From Syntrophus aciditrophicus SB (lineage in GTDB: Bacteria > Desulfobacterota > Syntrophia > Syntrophales > Syntrophaceae): 64,000 nucleotides of DNA. Shown here piece by piece: positions 37,442 to 46,044 of the stretch. The stretch covers positions 2,295,001 through 2,359,000 of the forward strand of contig NC_007759.1 in the NCBI RefSeq assembly GCF_000013405.1, in the 5' to 3' direction. Under the pieces are notes generated by a model. It did not search any database. It was not told the origin of the DNA and worked only from the letters and a program-made list of their open reading frames with translations. Every line of letters begins with the position of its first letter. The stretch's first letter is position 1. A program made the position numbers and the translations under genes.

Positions 37442-37939
37442 TCAGAGGCCCAGTCCCCATTCTTTATCTTCGAACTTGTCATAGGTATTCAGATCCGGGG
37501 TATAGATGATCACCCGGTTATCTTCCTTCATATGGAAGGCCGTTGTGGCTGACAGGATGGAATACCAGATCCCCAGAACGTCACCCTGCGGGTCAAGCAG
37601 GACAAAACCGTGAAGACTCTGCCCTACCATCGACGTTCTCGCCTTCATGCCGGTAACGAGTTCCTTCAGGCGGTCGGGGGTCATCTCGACTCTTTTCCAC
37701 AGCGTGGATTCCAGCATATAGCGCTTGTCCAGCCCCAGAAGGGCGTTGGGATGGACATCGGAACCACTCATGTAATAGTTCATGCCCGGGTTTACCTGAT
37801 AACGTTCAAAAGCTTCCGTCGCGCCCCGATCCGGAGAAAACCGGCCGAAGTTTCTGTAAGATAGCGTCACGCAGCCTTGCAGAACGATAAAAAGACCCAC
37901 CAGGGCAACACTCCAGATGATCATCGCGAATCGTTTCAT
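37442..37939 (-). CDS. Predicted lipoprotein of unknown function
   Basis: 165 residues, not recognised. It starts MKRFAMIIWSVALVGLF and has a lipobox IVLQGC, so the Cys near residue 23 would be lipidated. The rest is a compact soluble domain with a central HGFVLLDPQGDVLGIWYSIL strand pair. The ATG at 37939 follows AAGGAGG; the longer open frame upstream overlaps the peptidase gene and is unlikely. It lies 28 bases after the M16C gene and precedes a strong terminator, so it probably shares that transcript. Confidence 0.8.
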   Translation of the reverse strand: MKRFAMIIWSVALVGLFIVLQGCVTLSYRNFGRFSPDRGATEAFERYQVNPGMNYYMSGSDVHPNALLGLDKRYMLESTLWKRVEMTPDRLKELVTGMKARTSMVGQSLHGFVLLDPQGDVLGIWYSILSATTAFHMKEDNRVIIYTPDLNTYDKFEDKEWGLGL

Positions 37940-37967
37940 CTCATTGACCTCCTTCTTCGACAACTCT

Positions 37968-40943
37968 CTAAACGAGCGGCTCAATATCCAGTTTCCGTGG
38001 AAGGCGCGCATTGGCAGCGGACAGGGAATCCTCCGAGGCATAAACGGCAACGCCCTCTTCCTTCTTCATCCTTCCGAAATACTCGATCGCGGCTTCCTGC
38101 AGGCTGCCCGTTGACGCATCCAGAATGGCCTCCCGGAATCTCCGGCGATCGTCGTCGGTTATACCGGCCAGTTCACGCATCATGGCCACCGTTCCCCGAC
38201 TGGACGGATCCAGGGGTCTGTCCAGTCCGCCTATTGTGCCGATAATCGCTTTTTCCATTTCTTCCGGCGCCAGTTTTCTCTCGGTAATGAAGGCCATGGC
38301 CTCCTGATAAATCTCCAGGGTCTCCACGATGCGGGGATCCCGATAAGACAGGAAGGAAAACAGACCGCCTGCGGGATCGAACAGGCACATCCCCCCATAA
38401 GCGCCCCCCTGAACCCGGATGTGCTTGTAAAGATAGCCATTGGACAGGTGACGAGCCAGTACAAGCAGGACTGGTGTAAGGGGATGCTTGAAGTTCGGAG
38501 CAGTCATGACCCGGGCGACGTAAGACACCTGCGCGGGGATCGTGATGCCGGCATAAACCGACTTTTTCCCACGGAGGTTTCCGGGTTGCTCCTTGACGCC
38601 TGTTGTCAGGCGATTGACGAGGGGTTTGATGTGTTCGCTCAGCATAGAAAGCCCTTCCTCATCCCCCGTCAGATTGATCAGCAATCTGTCGCGACAGAAA
38701 ACCAGGGACCGGAGACAGGCCAGCTTTTCCTGGAGTTCCGAGGGCTTCTCGTGAAATTCTTCCGCCATGCGGCTGACAAAACGAAGCTGCGTGCGGCCGT
38801 GCCATTGTTCATCACGCCAGGCTGGCAGGGAAAGGCCCGCTCCCGCCGCCATCCGGGCGAAGGCATGGCCGGATGGCACAACGGCGGCATGGAGGCCATT
38901 CTTCTTCTCCGCAAGCAGATCGCGCATCCGGGTTTCATGACTGAGATCACCATCCGTCAGCAGATCCCTCATTATACCGATCGCGTCCGGTACATTCCGG
39001 TGAAGAGCGCAAACACCGAAAATCATCCGCTGCCAGGAGCCCCGGCCGTCGGCCGTCATCCCGGTGCTCAGGGAACAGCCGACGCCACCGGTCTTCAGCG
39101 TGATCCGCTTGGCCATCTCCTCATAGGAAAAACCAGCCGCCCCCATGTTGTTCGTGATCTTGCCCAGCAGGGGCAGATAAGGCTGAAGCTCCTCGGGGAT
39201 CGCGGAAATGTCGAAGGCCAGTTCTGCATAGGCGATCCCGTTGGTGAAGAGATCGTGAAGCAGGGCGGGGACGCCTTCAAGGGAACTTTTTTCTGTGGGG
39301 ATTGTTTCAATGCCCCGCTCCAGATCGGCCACCTTGAGCTTGGGCAGGGAAGCCGCCGCCTCCGGAGTGTCCGGCTCGCTCTGGAACTCACGGAGACTCC
39401 GCGCGTTGTCCCCAATTTCTTCCAGCTTCCGATCGGACAGGCCGGCTTTCATGACGGCCATTTTTTCCCGGAATTCAGCCTCCTGCTCCTCGGCAACCGT
39501 CCGGCTGGGCTCCAGAACAGCCAGCACGCAGTGAGGATTATCGAGCAGCCAGGTATGCGCCAGGCGTTCAAAGAGATCCGGCTGGGCCGCCCATTTTTTG
39601 CGGATGTTTTCAATAATCCTGGGGAAGTTCAGCCCGGAAAGGGGATCGCCATCATAGAGCCAGGTGTGGTAAGCCCGCCCCATCAGTACGATCCCGTAAG
39701 GATAGGAACTGCGGACGATTTCCTTGCCCTGGAATTCGATCTGATGCAGAACGCCTTCAATCAGTTCCCGATCAAACCCTTCCTTCACCGTTTCCTTCAG
39801 CGTGTTCAGGATGCAGGCTTCAACGGCCTCTGCCTTCACCGGATCGCTTCCCCGCAGGCCCACGGCAAACATCAGCTGTCGCAAATCCCTTTCAATACCC
39901 GTGACGGGAGAAAGATCCTCCCCCAGCCCGGAATCGATGAGCGCCTTGCGCAGCGGCGCGGCCGCGCTGCCGATCAGAATCCCCGACAGGACTTCCAGGA
40001 GGATGGCCGTTTCGTCATCGGTATTTTCCGTCAGCATCCAGGCCATATTGATGGAGGTTTTGCCGGCCAGTGGCTCTTCCCTCCCGATGGGGTAAACTTG
40101 ATGGACGCGCGATGGAGCGGTCCAGCGGGGCTGGCTGCTCACCTCAGAATTCACCGGAGTCCGGTCAAACCCGGCCAGCATCTCTTCCAGGAAGGCAAGA
40201 TGCTCCGCCGTCGGAATATTCCCGTAGAGGAAAAAGCGGGCATTGGACGGCGAATAATAGAGGCGGTGAAAGGCTTTGAACTCTTCGTAGGTCAGGGCTG
40301 GAATATTTTCGGGATTCCCCCCGGAGTCGAAGGCATACGTCGTATCCGGATAGAGGCTTTCCTGGAGCTCTTTGAACATGAGCGTTTCAGGCGAAGAATA
40401 GGCCCCTTTCATTTCGTTGTACACGATGCCGGAGATGGTCAACTCACTGTTGATGTCCTCGGGATCGACAAACTCCAGATGATGGCCTTCCTGATAAAAA
40501 GTCTCCTTCAGCAGGCGGGGATGAAGAACCAGATCGGTGTAAACGCGGGCGAGATTGAAAAAGTCGGCCTTGACCTGGCTGGCCACGGGATAGATGGTCT
40601 TGTCCGGATAGGTGAAGGCATTGATGAAGGTTTGCAGGGTTCCCCGGACCAGTTCGTTGAAGGCATCCTTGAGCGGATACTTTTCCGAACCAGCCAGGAC
40701 GGAATGTTCCAGAATATGAGGCACGCCGGTGGAATTGTTCGGCGGCGTGCGGAAACCGATGGAGAAAAGATTTTCCCTGTCCGTGCTGTGCAGATGGAGC
40801 ACTTTTGCCCCGGTTTTTTCATGCTCGATCTCGTAAGCCGTCACCCGAAGATCGCTGATCTGCTCAACCCTCAGCACTCGAAAACCATGAAGCCTGTCCC
40901 CGGCTTTCAGAGTCGTCTCCGGACATTTTTCTGTCTCATGCAT
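37968..40943 (-). CDS. M16C-family zinc metalloprotease (presequence protease-like)
   Basis: 991 residues. The inverted zinc motif is intact: H76-I-L-E79-H80 in VPHILEHSVLAGSEKYPLK-type context, with the downstream Glu about 75 residues later in the NEMKGAYSSPE region. The M16C family (plant PreP, yeast Cym1, Plasmodium falcilysin) encloses and degrades peptides of up to about 65 residues. Two M16 halves are joined by a helical hinge, and the length fits. No signal peptide, so probably cytoplasmic. I start at ATG 40943 (MHETEKCPETTLKAGDRL); the frame is open upstream to 41054. Confidence 0.9.
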   Translation of the reverse strand: MHETEKCPETTLKAGDRLHGFRVLRVEQISDLRVTAYEIEHEKTGAKVLHLHSTDRENLFSIGFRTPPNNSTGVPHILEHSVLAGSEKYPLKDAFNELVRGTLQTFINAFTYPDKTIYPVASQVKADFFNLARVYTDLVLHPRLLKETFYQEGHHLEFVDPEDINSELTISGIVYNEMKGAYSSPETLMFKELQESLYPDTTYAFDSGGNPENIPALTYEEFKAFHRLYYSPSNARFFLYGNIPTAEHLAFLEEMLAGFDRTPVNSEVSSQPRWTAPSRVHQVYPIGREEPLAGKTSINMAWMLTENTDDETAILLEVLSGILIGSAAAPLRKALIDSGLGEDLSPVTGIERDLRQLMFAVGLRGSDPVKAEAVEACILNTLKETVKEGFDRELIEGVLHQIEFQGKEIVRSSYPYGIVLMGRAYHTWLYDGDPLSGLNFPRIIENIRKKWAAQPDLFERLAHTWLLDNPHCVLAVLEPSRTVAEEQEAEFREKMAVMKAGLSDRKLEEIGDNARSLREFQSEPDTPEAAASLPKLKVADLERGIETIPTEKSSLEGVPALLHDLFTNGIAYAELAFDISAIPEELQPYLPLLGKITNNMGAAGFSYEEMAKRITLKTGGVGCSLSTGMTADGRGSWQRMIFGVCALHRNVPDAIGIMRDLLTDGDLSHETRMRDLLAEKKNGLHAAVVPSGHAFARMAAGAGLSLPAWRDEQWHGRTQLRFVSRMAEEFHEKPSELQEKLACLRSLVFCRDRLLINLTGDEEGLSMLSEHIKPLVNRLTTGVKEQPGNLRGKKSVYAGITIPAQVSYVARVMTAPNFKHPLTPVLLVLARHLSNGYLYKHIRVQGGAYGGMCLFDPAGGLFSFLSYRDPRIVETLEIYQEAMAFITERKLAPEEMEKAIIGTIGGLDRPLDPSSRGTVAMMRELAGITDDDRRRFREAILDASTGSLQEAAIEYFGRMKKEEGVAVYASEDSLSAANARLPRKLDIEPLV

Positions 40944-41122
40944 CGTCGCTGTATCCTCTGTTCTGTATTTTTTCTGAAATTTGCCTTGGTTAAATCTTTT
41001 TGAACCGACCGTCAAGGAAAAACACAGAAGGGAGAATGGCTGGAAAATCGTCAAAAGATTCGGGAAAGCCCGATCGGCGATAAACGTGCCTCCCCGCCTT
41101 TTCTATTCTGCTTCTGACGGAT

Positions 41123-41593
41123 CTAAGACATGAAGTAAAAACCAAGCTGCTGCGAAGTCCAATGGTCCTGGTTCCTGAATTCGCCTCCTACCAGCTGACC
41201 GTTGACCCATTTCACCTCGACGGTCTGATTGATGTTTGTCTTCTTCGCATCATCAAGGGAAAAGGAAAGCTTTAAAAGATAGCCGGGCTTGAAATCAAAC
41301 TTCACTCGGGTTTTGAACCTGACCCCGGTCTTCGAGATATCCAGAATCTCGATCCTGCCGGCGTAGTCTTCCCTGGGTTGCTGCTGGATGAAGACCCCGT
41401 TGAGGTGGACTTCTTTTCTGTACGATTTCCTGAATTCACAAGCCACATCAAACTCGGCATCACATTTTACGCATTTGTAACGGATAAAAGGAGCGCGATC
41501 GCTGAGCCGGCTTACGTCTATCCCTGACGTATGGCTGCATTTTTCGCATGTGATCCACGCCATGCCTTTTTCATTGACCAGAACTTTCTGCAT
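41123..41593 (-). CDS. Zinc-ribbon and PilZ domain protein
   Basis: 156 residues. A four-Cys zinc ribbon (ITCEKC near 14 and YKCVKC near 42) precedes a PilZ domain. The PilZ part has both c-di-GMP motifs: RKSYR (R-x3-R) and DISKTG (D-x-S-x2-G). It is therefore likely a cytoplasmic c-di-GMP receptor whose ribbon may contact DNA or a protein partner. The ATG at 41593 follows GAGG; the open frame reaches 41704 without similarity. A second PilZ gene lies 258 bases upstream. Confidence 0.85.
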   Translation of the reverse strand: MQKVLVNEKGMAWITCEKCSHTSGIDVSRLSDRAPFIRYKCVKCDAEFDVACEFRKSYRKEVHLNGVFIQQQPREDYAGRIEILDISKTGVRFKTRVKFDFKPGYLLKLSFSLDDAKKTNINQTVEVKWVNGQLVGGEFRNQDHWTSQQLGFYFMS

Positions 41594-41851
41594 TTCCTCT
41601 ACCGCCCCTCCCTGAAAGATAAAAGAAATTCCTGTCGCATTTCTGTTGTCGCTCAGCCCGTTTAAAGAAGCCAATGTCGCACAATATAAGGTCTTCGCCG
41701 GCAATCATTGAAAACAGATCGTTTTAACATGATCCTCAATTGCAAAAGACGCACGGCTAATGTCACAAGCTACTTTATTATTTAAGATTTATTCTTTCGG
41801 GTTTGATTGTGCAGAGGTTCCGGAAAAGCGGCTTCTCCTCAATATCAAATC

Positions 41852-42157
41852 TTATATCTTACGCAGGACATTGAGTTTATAATTTTTCGATAAATCGATC
41901 GCCACGGACCAGTTTTTTTCCATCCGGTTTGCGCGAACGACTTTACCAATCAAGTCGATGCGTCCCCGATTTCCCAAATTCACTGTAATACTGATAAAAT
42001 CCCCAACATCGTAAGATTTTTCTGAAAGAACGCACAAACCGCCAAGCGAGAAATCCACAAGGCGCACCGGCACCCCATCAAAATGAACTTCAACCTGCAA
42101 AGCATCTCTCTCCTCATCACTGAGAGTGTAACGCTGATAGAATCTTCTTTCTTTCAT
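41852..42157 (-). CDS. Stand-alone PilZ domain protein
   Basis: 101 residues, one PilZ domain. Motifs for c-di-GMP are present: R5-x3-R9 in RRFYQRY and VDFSLGGL (D-x-S-x-G-G). Single-domain PilZ proteins commonly act as c-di-GMP adaptors for pili, flagella or polysaccharide export, all plausible here given the pilin and O-antigen genes nearby. Clear start at 42157. Confidence 0.9.
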   Translation of the reverse strand: MKERRFYQRYTLSDEERDALQVEVHFDGVPVRLVDFSLGGLCVLSEKSYDVGDFISITVNLGNRGRIDLIGKVVRANRMEKNWSVAIDLSKNYKLNVLRKI

Positions 42158-42610
42158 GAATCCCCTGTTGAAGACAACTATGTGATATGACGGATATCAA
42201 GCTTCCACAACGAACAACGAACGCGAACACGAGAAAAAAAGGATGTCATCGTCCCTTGTGCACAAGCACCGCAACAGCAGGCCCAATCACACGCAATAAC
42301 GGATATCCGCATTTAAAGAACGGATTGGATGGAGTGAAATGTCTTAATTCCGATTGAGATAAAACGGAATGCGTAAATTAAAACAGAGTTTCATGATGGG
42401 TCAATACCTGAAAATCTGTATTATCATCTAAGGAATTGGCGTAAAGTCACGAACGCGACAAGCGAAATCCATCACCCTTTTCCGGTGAAAATAAATGAAT
42501 TATATCACTTTGTTTCTCTTGAATATAACGACGGGTCAAAATAAAATAACAACAGTAATTGAATAACCGTAAGTTGATTTCGAGTTCATTTTTCTTATTG
42601 AGGTGAAGAA
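42158..42610. other. Intergenic region upstream of a 41-codon gene
   Basis: 453 bases between the divergent PilZ gene and the small gene at 42611. AT-rich, with no larger open frame that looks coding. It contains the promoter at 42519-42547 and a weak hairpin (ATTCCG/CGGAAT) near 42338-42369. Confidence 0.55.
42519..42547 (+). promoter_or_regulatory. Candidate sigma-70 promoter for the small membrane protein gene
   Basis: TTGAAT (42519-42524), 17-base spacer, TAAAAT (42542-42547), about 64 bases before the ATG at 42611. Good matches and ideal spacing. Confidence 0.5.
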
Positions 42611-42736
42611 ATGAGAACAACGGGAGAGATTGTCAACACGATAATTCTCTATTGGAACAGTATTCCTGACTGGACGCTGTATTTGACGGCAATCATCGTC
42701 GGCATGCTTATCGTCAAACGTTATCTCCAGCTGTAA
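42611..42736 (+). CDS. Putative 41-residue membrane peptide
   Basis: Short gene: 41 codons plus TAA. The N terminus is polar (MRTTGEIVNTII), the middle carries WNSIPDW, and a single hydrophobic helix spans about 21-37 (TLYLTAIIVGMLIV). The C terminus is basic (KRYLQL). Ribosome site GAGGTGAAGAA precedes the ATG and a good promoter lies upstream. No family is recognised. Single-helix peptides of this kind often bind larger membrane proteins. Evidence is structural only. Confidence 0.55.
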   Translation: MRTTGEIVNTIILYWNSIPDWTLYLTAIIVGMLIVKRYLQL

Positions 42737-43098
42737 ACGGGCATTCGTATCTTTTCAAATTCCAGAACAGCTCCCGGCAGGTCACTCTGTCTCACAGGAA
42801 GGAATTCACATTGTCATACTGTCTTCTTTATAGCCGCACTTTTATTGCCGGCCAATCACAACCTGTCTTTGAGATATCTGCCTGAATACGGGCTTTTGAT
42901 TTCTATTAAAAATATCCCTCTACGCGGAAATTGAAAACCCGCTCTGGCGAAAGACAGGGAATTTCGTCTTGAACACCCGCTCATGATCCATTAGAATAGT
43001 CGAAAATTATTCGTTAATTTAGAAGCAGCGGAAGCCCGGAAGAAAAGGTTGGACTGGCAGACGATGTGTTGAAGACCATAAATGAAAGGAGACAAGCA
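42737..43098. other. Intergenic region upstream of uspA
   Basis: 362 bases. No coding frame with typical features seen. It carries the uspA promoter candidate at 42969-42997 and a leader of about 95 bases. Confidence 0.6.
42969..42997 (+). promoter_or_regulatory. Candidate sigma-70 promoter for the universal stress protein gene
   Basis: TTGAAC (42969-42974), 17-base spacer, TAGAAT (42992-42997), about 100 bases upstream of the ATG. One -10 mismatch and two -35 mismatches. Confidence 0.55.
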
Positions 43099-43575
43099 AT
43101 GGCAAAGAAATTTCTGGTGGCATTGGATAAATCGAGCAACTCCTTGAGAGCGGTAAAATTCGTAGCTGACAACATAAACTGTGCCGCACAGATCACACTG
43201 ATGAGCATCGTTCCGGATATCGCGGCGGCTTGCGAGCTGCGCGATCCTTCGGAAGTGCACCCCCTGCTGAAGGAGAACATCAAGGATCTGTGCGTTATCG
43301 AGGAAGCAAAAACAGCGGCCATGGAAGGCTTCCTGGATGAGGCAAAAAAAGCCCTTGTCAACGCAGGATTTCCATCCGAAAACATCACCGTTTGCCTTCG
43401 CAGACAGCAGACTGACGTCGCGGGTGATATTCTCATGGAGGCAGGGGAAGGAGGATATGACACCATCGTTGCAGGGAGACGGGGCGTCTCGGGAGTCAAA
43501 CAGTTCATGTTCGGCAGCGTTTCCAGTAAGATAATCAATCACGCGGAAAATGTGTCAGTCATCGTTGTCGACTGA
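43099..43575 (+). CDS. Universal stress protein (UspA family)
   Basis: 158 residues, one UspA domain: KKFLVALDKSSNSLRAVKFV opening strand and helix, and the C-terminal nucleotide-binding signature VAGRRGVSGVKQFMFGSVSS. The GRRG-x2-G-x9-GS pattern suggests ATP binding. Such proteins accumulate in stress or growth arrest. The ATG at 43099 follows AAAGGAGA. Monocistronic: own promoter and a strong terminator. Confidence 0.93.
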   Translation: MAKKFLVALDKSSNSLRAVKFVADNINCAAQITLMSIVPDIAAACELRDPSEVHPLLKENIKDLCVIEEAKTAAMEGFLDEAKKALVNAGFPSENITVCLRRQQTDVAGDILMEAGEGGYDTIVAGRRGVSGVKQFMFGSVSSKIINHAENVSVIVVD

Positions 43576-43611
43576 CAGGAAAGAATTTTCACTTAAGAAG
43601 CCATAGTGGGG

Positions 43612-43647
43612 AAAAAACCGGGAAAGAGTTCGACTTCCCGGTTTTTT
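43612..43647 (+). terminator. Rho-independent terminator after uspA (bidirectional)
   Basis: AAAAAACCGGGAA, ten-base loop, TTCCCGGTTTTTT: a perfect 13-bp stem with A and T tracts on both sides. It can end the uspA transcript and, from the other strand, the glycine-reductase-type operon. Confidence 0.88.
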
Positions 43648-43715
43648 CGCTCTGTGGCTCCTTTTTCAGAAGACATGTCTTAAAATGACGGCCGGAATTT
43701 CCGATTCCGGAAACC

Positions 43716-44018
43716 CTACGTCTTGATAGTCGAGACCAGATTCACGAAACGGTCCCATGGTGTGGCGATCCAGGTCTCCGTTGTCGCGTGACCGAATGAG
43801 CGGACGATCAGGGCGACCTTTGTCGCTGAATCCGCATCGGGAGCCTCAAAGAAATCGATGTAGTCGACTCCCCCGAGAACCGCGTAATTGGCAATCCACT
43901 TCACCTCGGGGCACTCTTTTTTAATGCGGCTTTCAACCTGCTCATTGAGTTCGGTCAACGACTGCGGTCTGGCTACGGCCTCAGGCGACAACCTCGTCAA
44001 CATGACATACGTACCCAT
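43716..44018 (-). CDS. GYD domain protein
   Basis: 100 residues of the GYD family (MGTYVMLTRLSPEAVARP start; GYD-type VLGGVDYIDFFEAPD; end TETWIATPWDRFVNLV). The family has a ferredoxin-like alpha/beta fold and no assigned reaction. It follows grdA by 73 bases on the same strand with its own AAGGAGG ribosome site and precedes the terminator, so it is likely the last gene of the reductase operon. Function unknown. Confidence 0.82.
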   Translation of the reverse strand: MGTYVMLTRLSPEAVARPQSLTELNEQVESRIKKECPEVKWIANYAVLGGVDYIDFFEAPDADSATKVALIVRSFGHATTETWIATPWDRFVNLVSTIKT

Positions 44019-44091
44019 GGTTTCCTCCTTTCATTGACTGCGCCATTTTTAAAATCAGACCGGAAATATCTTCAACATAAGGGAGCGCCCA

Positions 44092-44565
44092 TCAGACCAT
44101 TCCGATCTTGCCCCTTATTTCCTTGAATCTTTTACCGATCTCCTCCGTGTCGGCCACCAGTTCCAGAAATCCAGCCTGTTCGTCGTAAATATCATGAGGA
44201 ATGGCCTGCTTCACCTCCGGTTCCAGAATATGATAGACGGGGAGTCTCAACGAGACCCCTGCCAGTGGACCGGCAAAACTCGGATCGCCGAACGTGACCG
44301 TTTCCGCCGTAACCTGAGCCACCTCCGCATCGGCTGCCCCGATGACCACCACCAGATCGCTGGTTCCCAGATCATCCACCAGTTTTTTGATCGTGGCCTG
44401 CATCTCCATGTCCACTGCACCCGCCGAAGTTCAGACGAAACATTCCGTTGCAACCATCACCACTTCTGCTCCGGCTGCCCTCATGCACGCCGCGATGGCG
44501 GGACCGGGAACCCCATCCCTGTCCCCGAAGACGATCACTCTTTTTCCCTTGAACATGATTTTCAT
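44092..44565 (-). CDS. grdA: Glycine/sarcosine/betaine reductase component A, selenoprotein GrdA
   Basis: 157 residues when TGA at 44433-44431 is read as selenocysteine. Component A is the small redox selenoprotein that takes the carboxymethyl group from component B as a selenoether and passes it to component C. The start [18 protein letters not shown], the active site ECFVU (Cys42-x2-Sec45) followed by [11 protein letters not shown], and [17 protein letters not shown] all match GrdA. The ATG at 44565 overlaps the grdC stop (ATGA) and has GGAAGG upstream. A caller that treats TGA as stop sees only residues 49-157. Confidence 0.95.
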
Positions 44566-46034
44566 CCCTTCCTTTCTGAACGTGTCGATTTCTGCTTCCC
44601 GGGATTCTTTTCGATGAAAAAGGACAGGCCGTCCGAAAGCTGGGTCATCCTTCCCAAAAAGAGACTGCCCCGGGCTATAAACATGGCATTGTTCATTTCC
44701 CCCCGCTTGATGGCGTCAACGGCATGCCCCAGGAAAGGGACAGCCGCCGGAATATGCCCCTGAGTAGGGGAAAAACCCGGCATGCCGTGTTTCAGCACAA
44801 ATCGGTCGATATCCCCGCGCTGGATTTCATTCCTCAAGACTGCCAGGGCGCCGATCATCCGGTAGTTGGTCAGGGGCACATTGCCGCTTCCCGCGGAAAC
44901 GGTCACTTCCGGATTCTGCAGTTCAACGGCATACCTGTCCACAGCGGTGATCTTCTTCCCCATCCGGTCGAGCGGCTTCAGAACCAGCGATTCCATGATG
45001 TTCTGCTGAGACGAACCGGAACCGATGTCGTGCTTGCCGATGCCATCCAGACGGACCAGGGGGCTCTCGCCGTCATCACCGGTCACGAGAAAGGCGATTC
45101 CTCCCAGGACATCTTCCAGGATGGGCATGCCTTTGGCGACGTGCCCCTTGAATTTCATCCCCAGCTTGGCCATCGATCCTCCTCCCACCACGGCGACCCG
45201 CTGAAACACACGCGCCTTGACCAGGCTGAACGCGTAAAGAAGGGCATAGAGCGGACCGACACAGAAAGCCTTGATGTCGCAGCCTGTGGCGGAAACGCAT
45301 CCACACAGCTCGCCGATGGCCTTGGCCATGCCGCCTCCGCCTCGGTTATACCGGTCCCCTGCAGCCTCTTCGGAACAGTTGAGCAGAAGTTCGACGTTTT
45401 TCGCCGGAAGATCCGCCTTTTTCAGGAGATGTTTCAACGCCAGAGCCCCTGAAGCCTTGGCCATGAGATTTTCCATCAGGACCTGGGCCTTGAGGGTGTC
45501 GTCCTGATCGTGATGCCTGTGGATGCAGCCGGCAATCCTTCCGCGAAAATAGAGAGGAAGCGAGCCCTTATTTTCAATCCGCTCATGGATGTGTTCCATA
45601 TCAACGCCACCGTCGATTTTTCCCAAATCCGAATCCTTCCAGAATGGGTGAGACTGAAGCGCCCCTCTAAGCAGCGGGGCGGCTTCTCTCTCAAGCCATA
45701 TCAGGTCGAAGTCATCGGCGAGCTTCATCAGGCCGAGAAATTCTTCCTGCGGCATGATCTCGCCATAGACGCCATAGCGGGAGGCGTCGGAAAGAGGATG
45801 GCGGTACCAGGGCTGCTCGATGCCGTTCAGGCTATCGGGGTGGAGATTGCCGATAAAAACCTGATTAGGGGGATAGGCCACCGCGTCTTCATAAATCCGG
45901 AGATGGTTTTCAAGAACGGACAGGGCAGCGCCGGGACTGTCGGCGATTTCCCTGCTGGGTTTCGATCCGTAGCGGACAAAGCCGGGCACATGGACGAGAA
46001 TATAGGAACAGGCCTGAATCACGGGATCGGGCAT
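44562..46034 (-). CDS. grdC: Glycine/sarcosine/betaine reductase component C subunit beta, GrdC
   Basis: 490 residues. GrdC has a thiolase/KAS III-like fold. The first part carries [18 protein letters not shown], the second the nucleophile region [19 protein letters not shown] with the likely acyl-accepting Cys, and [19 protein letters not shown] holds the His. In the known pathway the GrdC/GrdD pair forms an acetyl thioester and releases acetyl phosphate. I start at ATG 46034 behind GAGGAAAG, 11 bases after the grdB stop; the upstream open frame is antisense-like reading of grdB. No grdD is adjacent, which is unusual. Confidence 0.92.
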   Translation of the reverse strand: MPDPVIQACSYILVHVPGFVRYGSKPSREIADSPGAALSVLENHLRIYEDAVAYPPNQVFIGNLHPDSLNGIEQPWYRHPLSDASRYGVYGEIMPQEEFLGLMKLADDFDLIWLEREAAPLLRGALQSHPFWKDSDLGKIDGGVDMEHIHERIENKGSLPLYFRGRIAGCIHRHHDQDDTLKAQVLMENLMAKASGALALKHLLKKADLPAKNVELLLNCSEEAAGDRYNRGGGGMAKAIGELCGCVSATGCDIKAFCVGPLYALLYAFSLVKARVFQRVAVVGGGSMAKLGMKFKGHVAKGMPILEDVLGGIAFLVTGDDGESPLVRLDGIGKHDIGSGSSQQNIMESLVLKPLDRMGKKITAVDRYAVELQNPEVTVSAGSGNVPLTNYRMIGALAVLRNEIQRGDIDRFVLKHGMPGFSPTQGHIPAAVPFLGHAVDAIKRGEMNNAMFIARGSLFLGRMTQLSDGLSFFIEKNPGKQKSTRSERKG

Positions 46035-46044
46035 CGCTTTCCTC

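Noticed and set aside
38421-41003. 860-codon open frame on the plus strand opposite the M16C peptidase
   Set aside because: It is exactly antisense to a gene with intact zinc motif. The translation is low-complexity in G, R, Q and F with no family motifs, and it has no ribosome site; GC-biased codons leave the opposite strand open.
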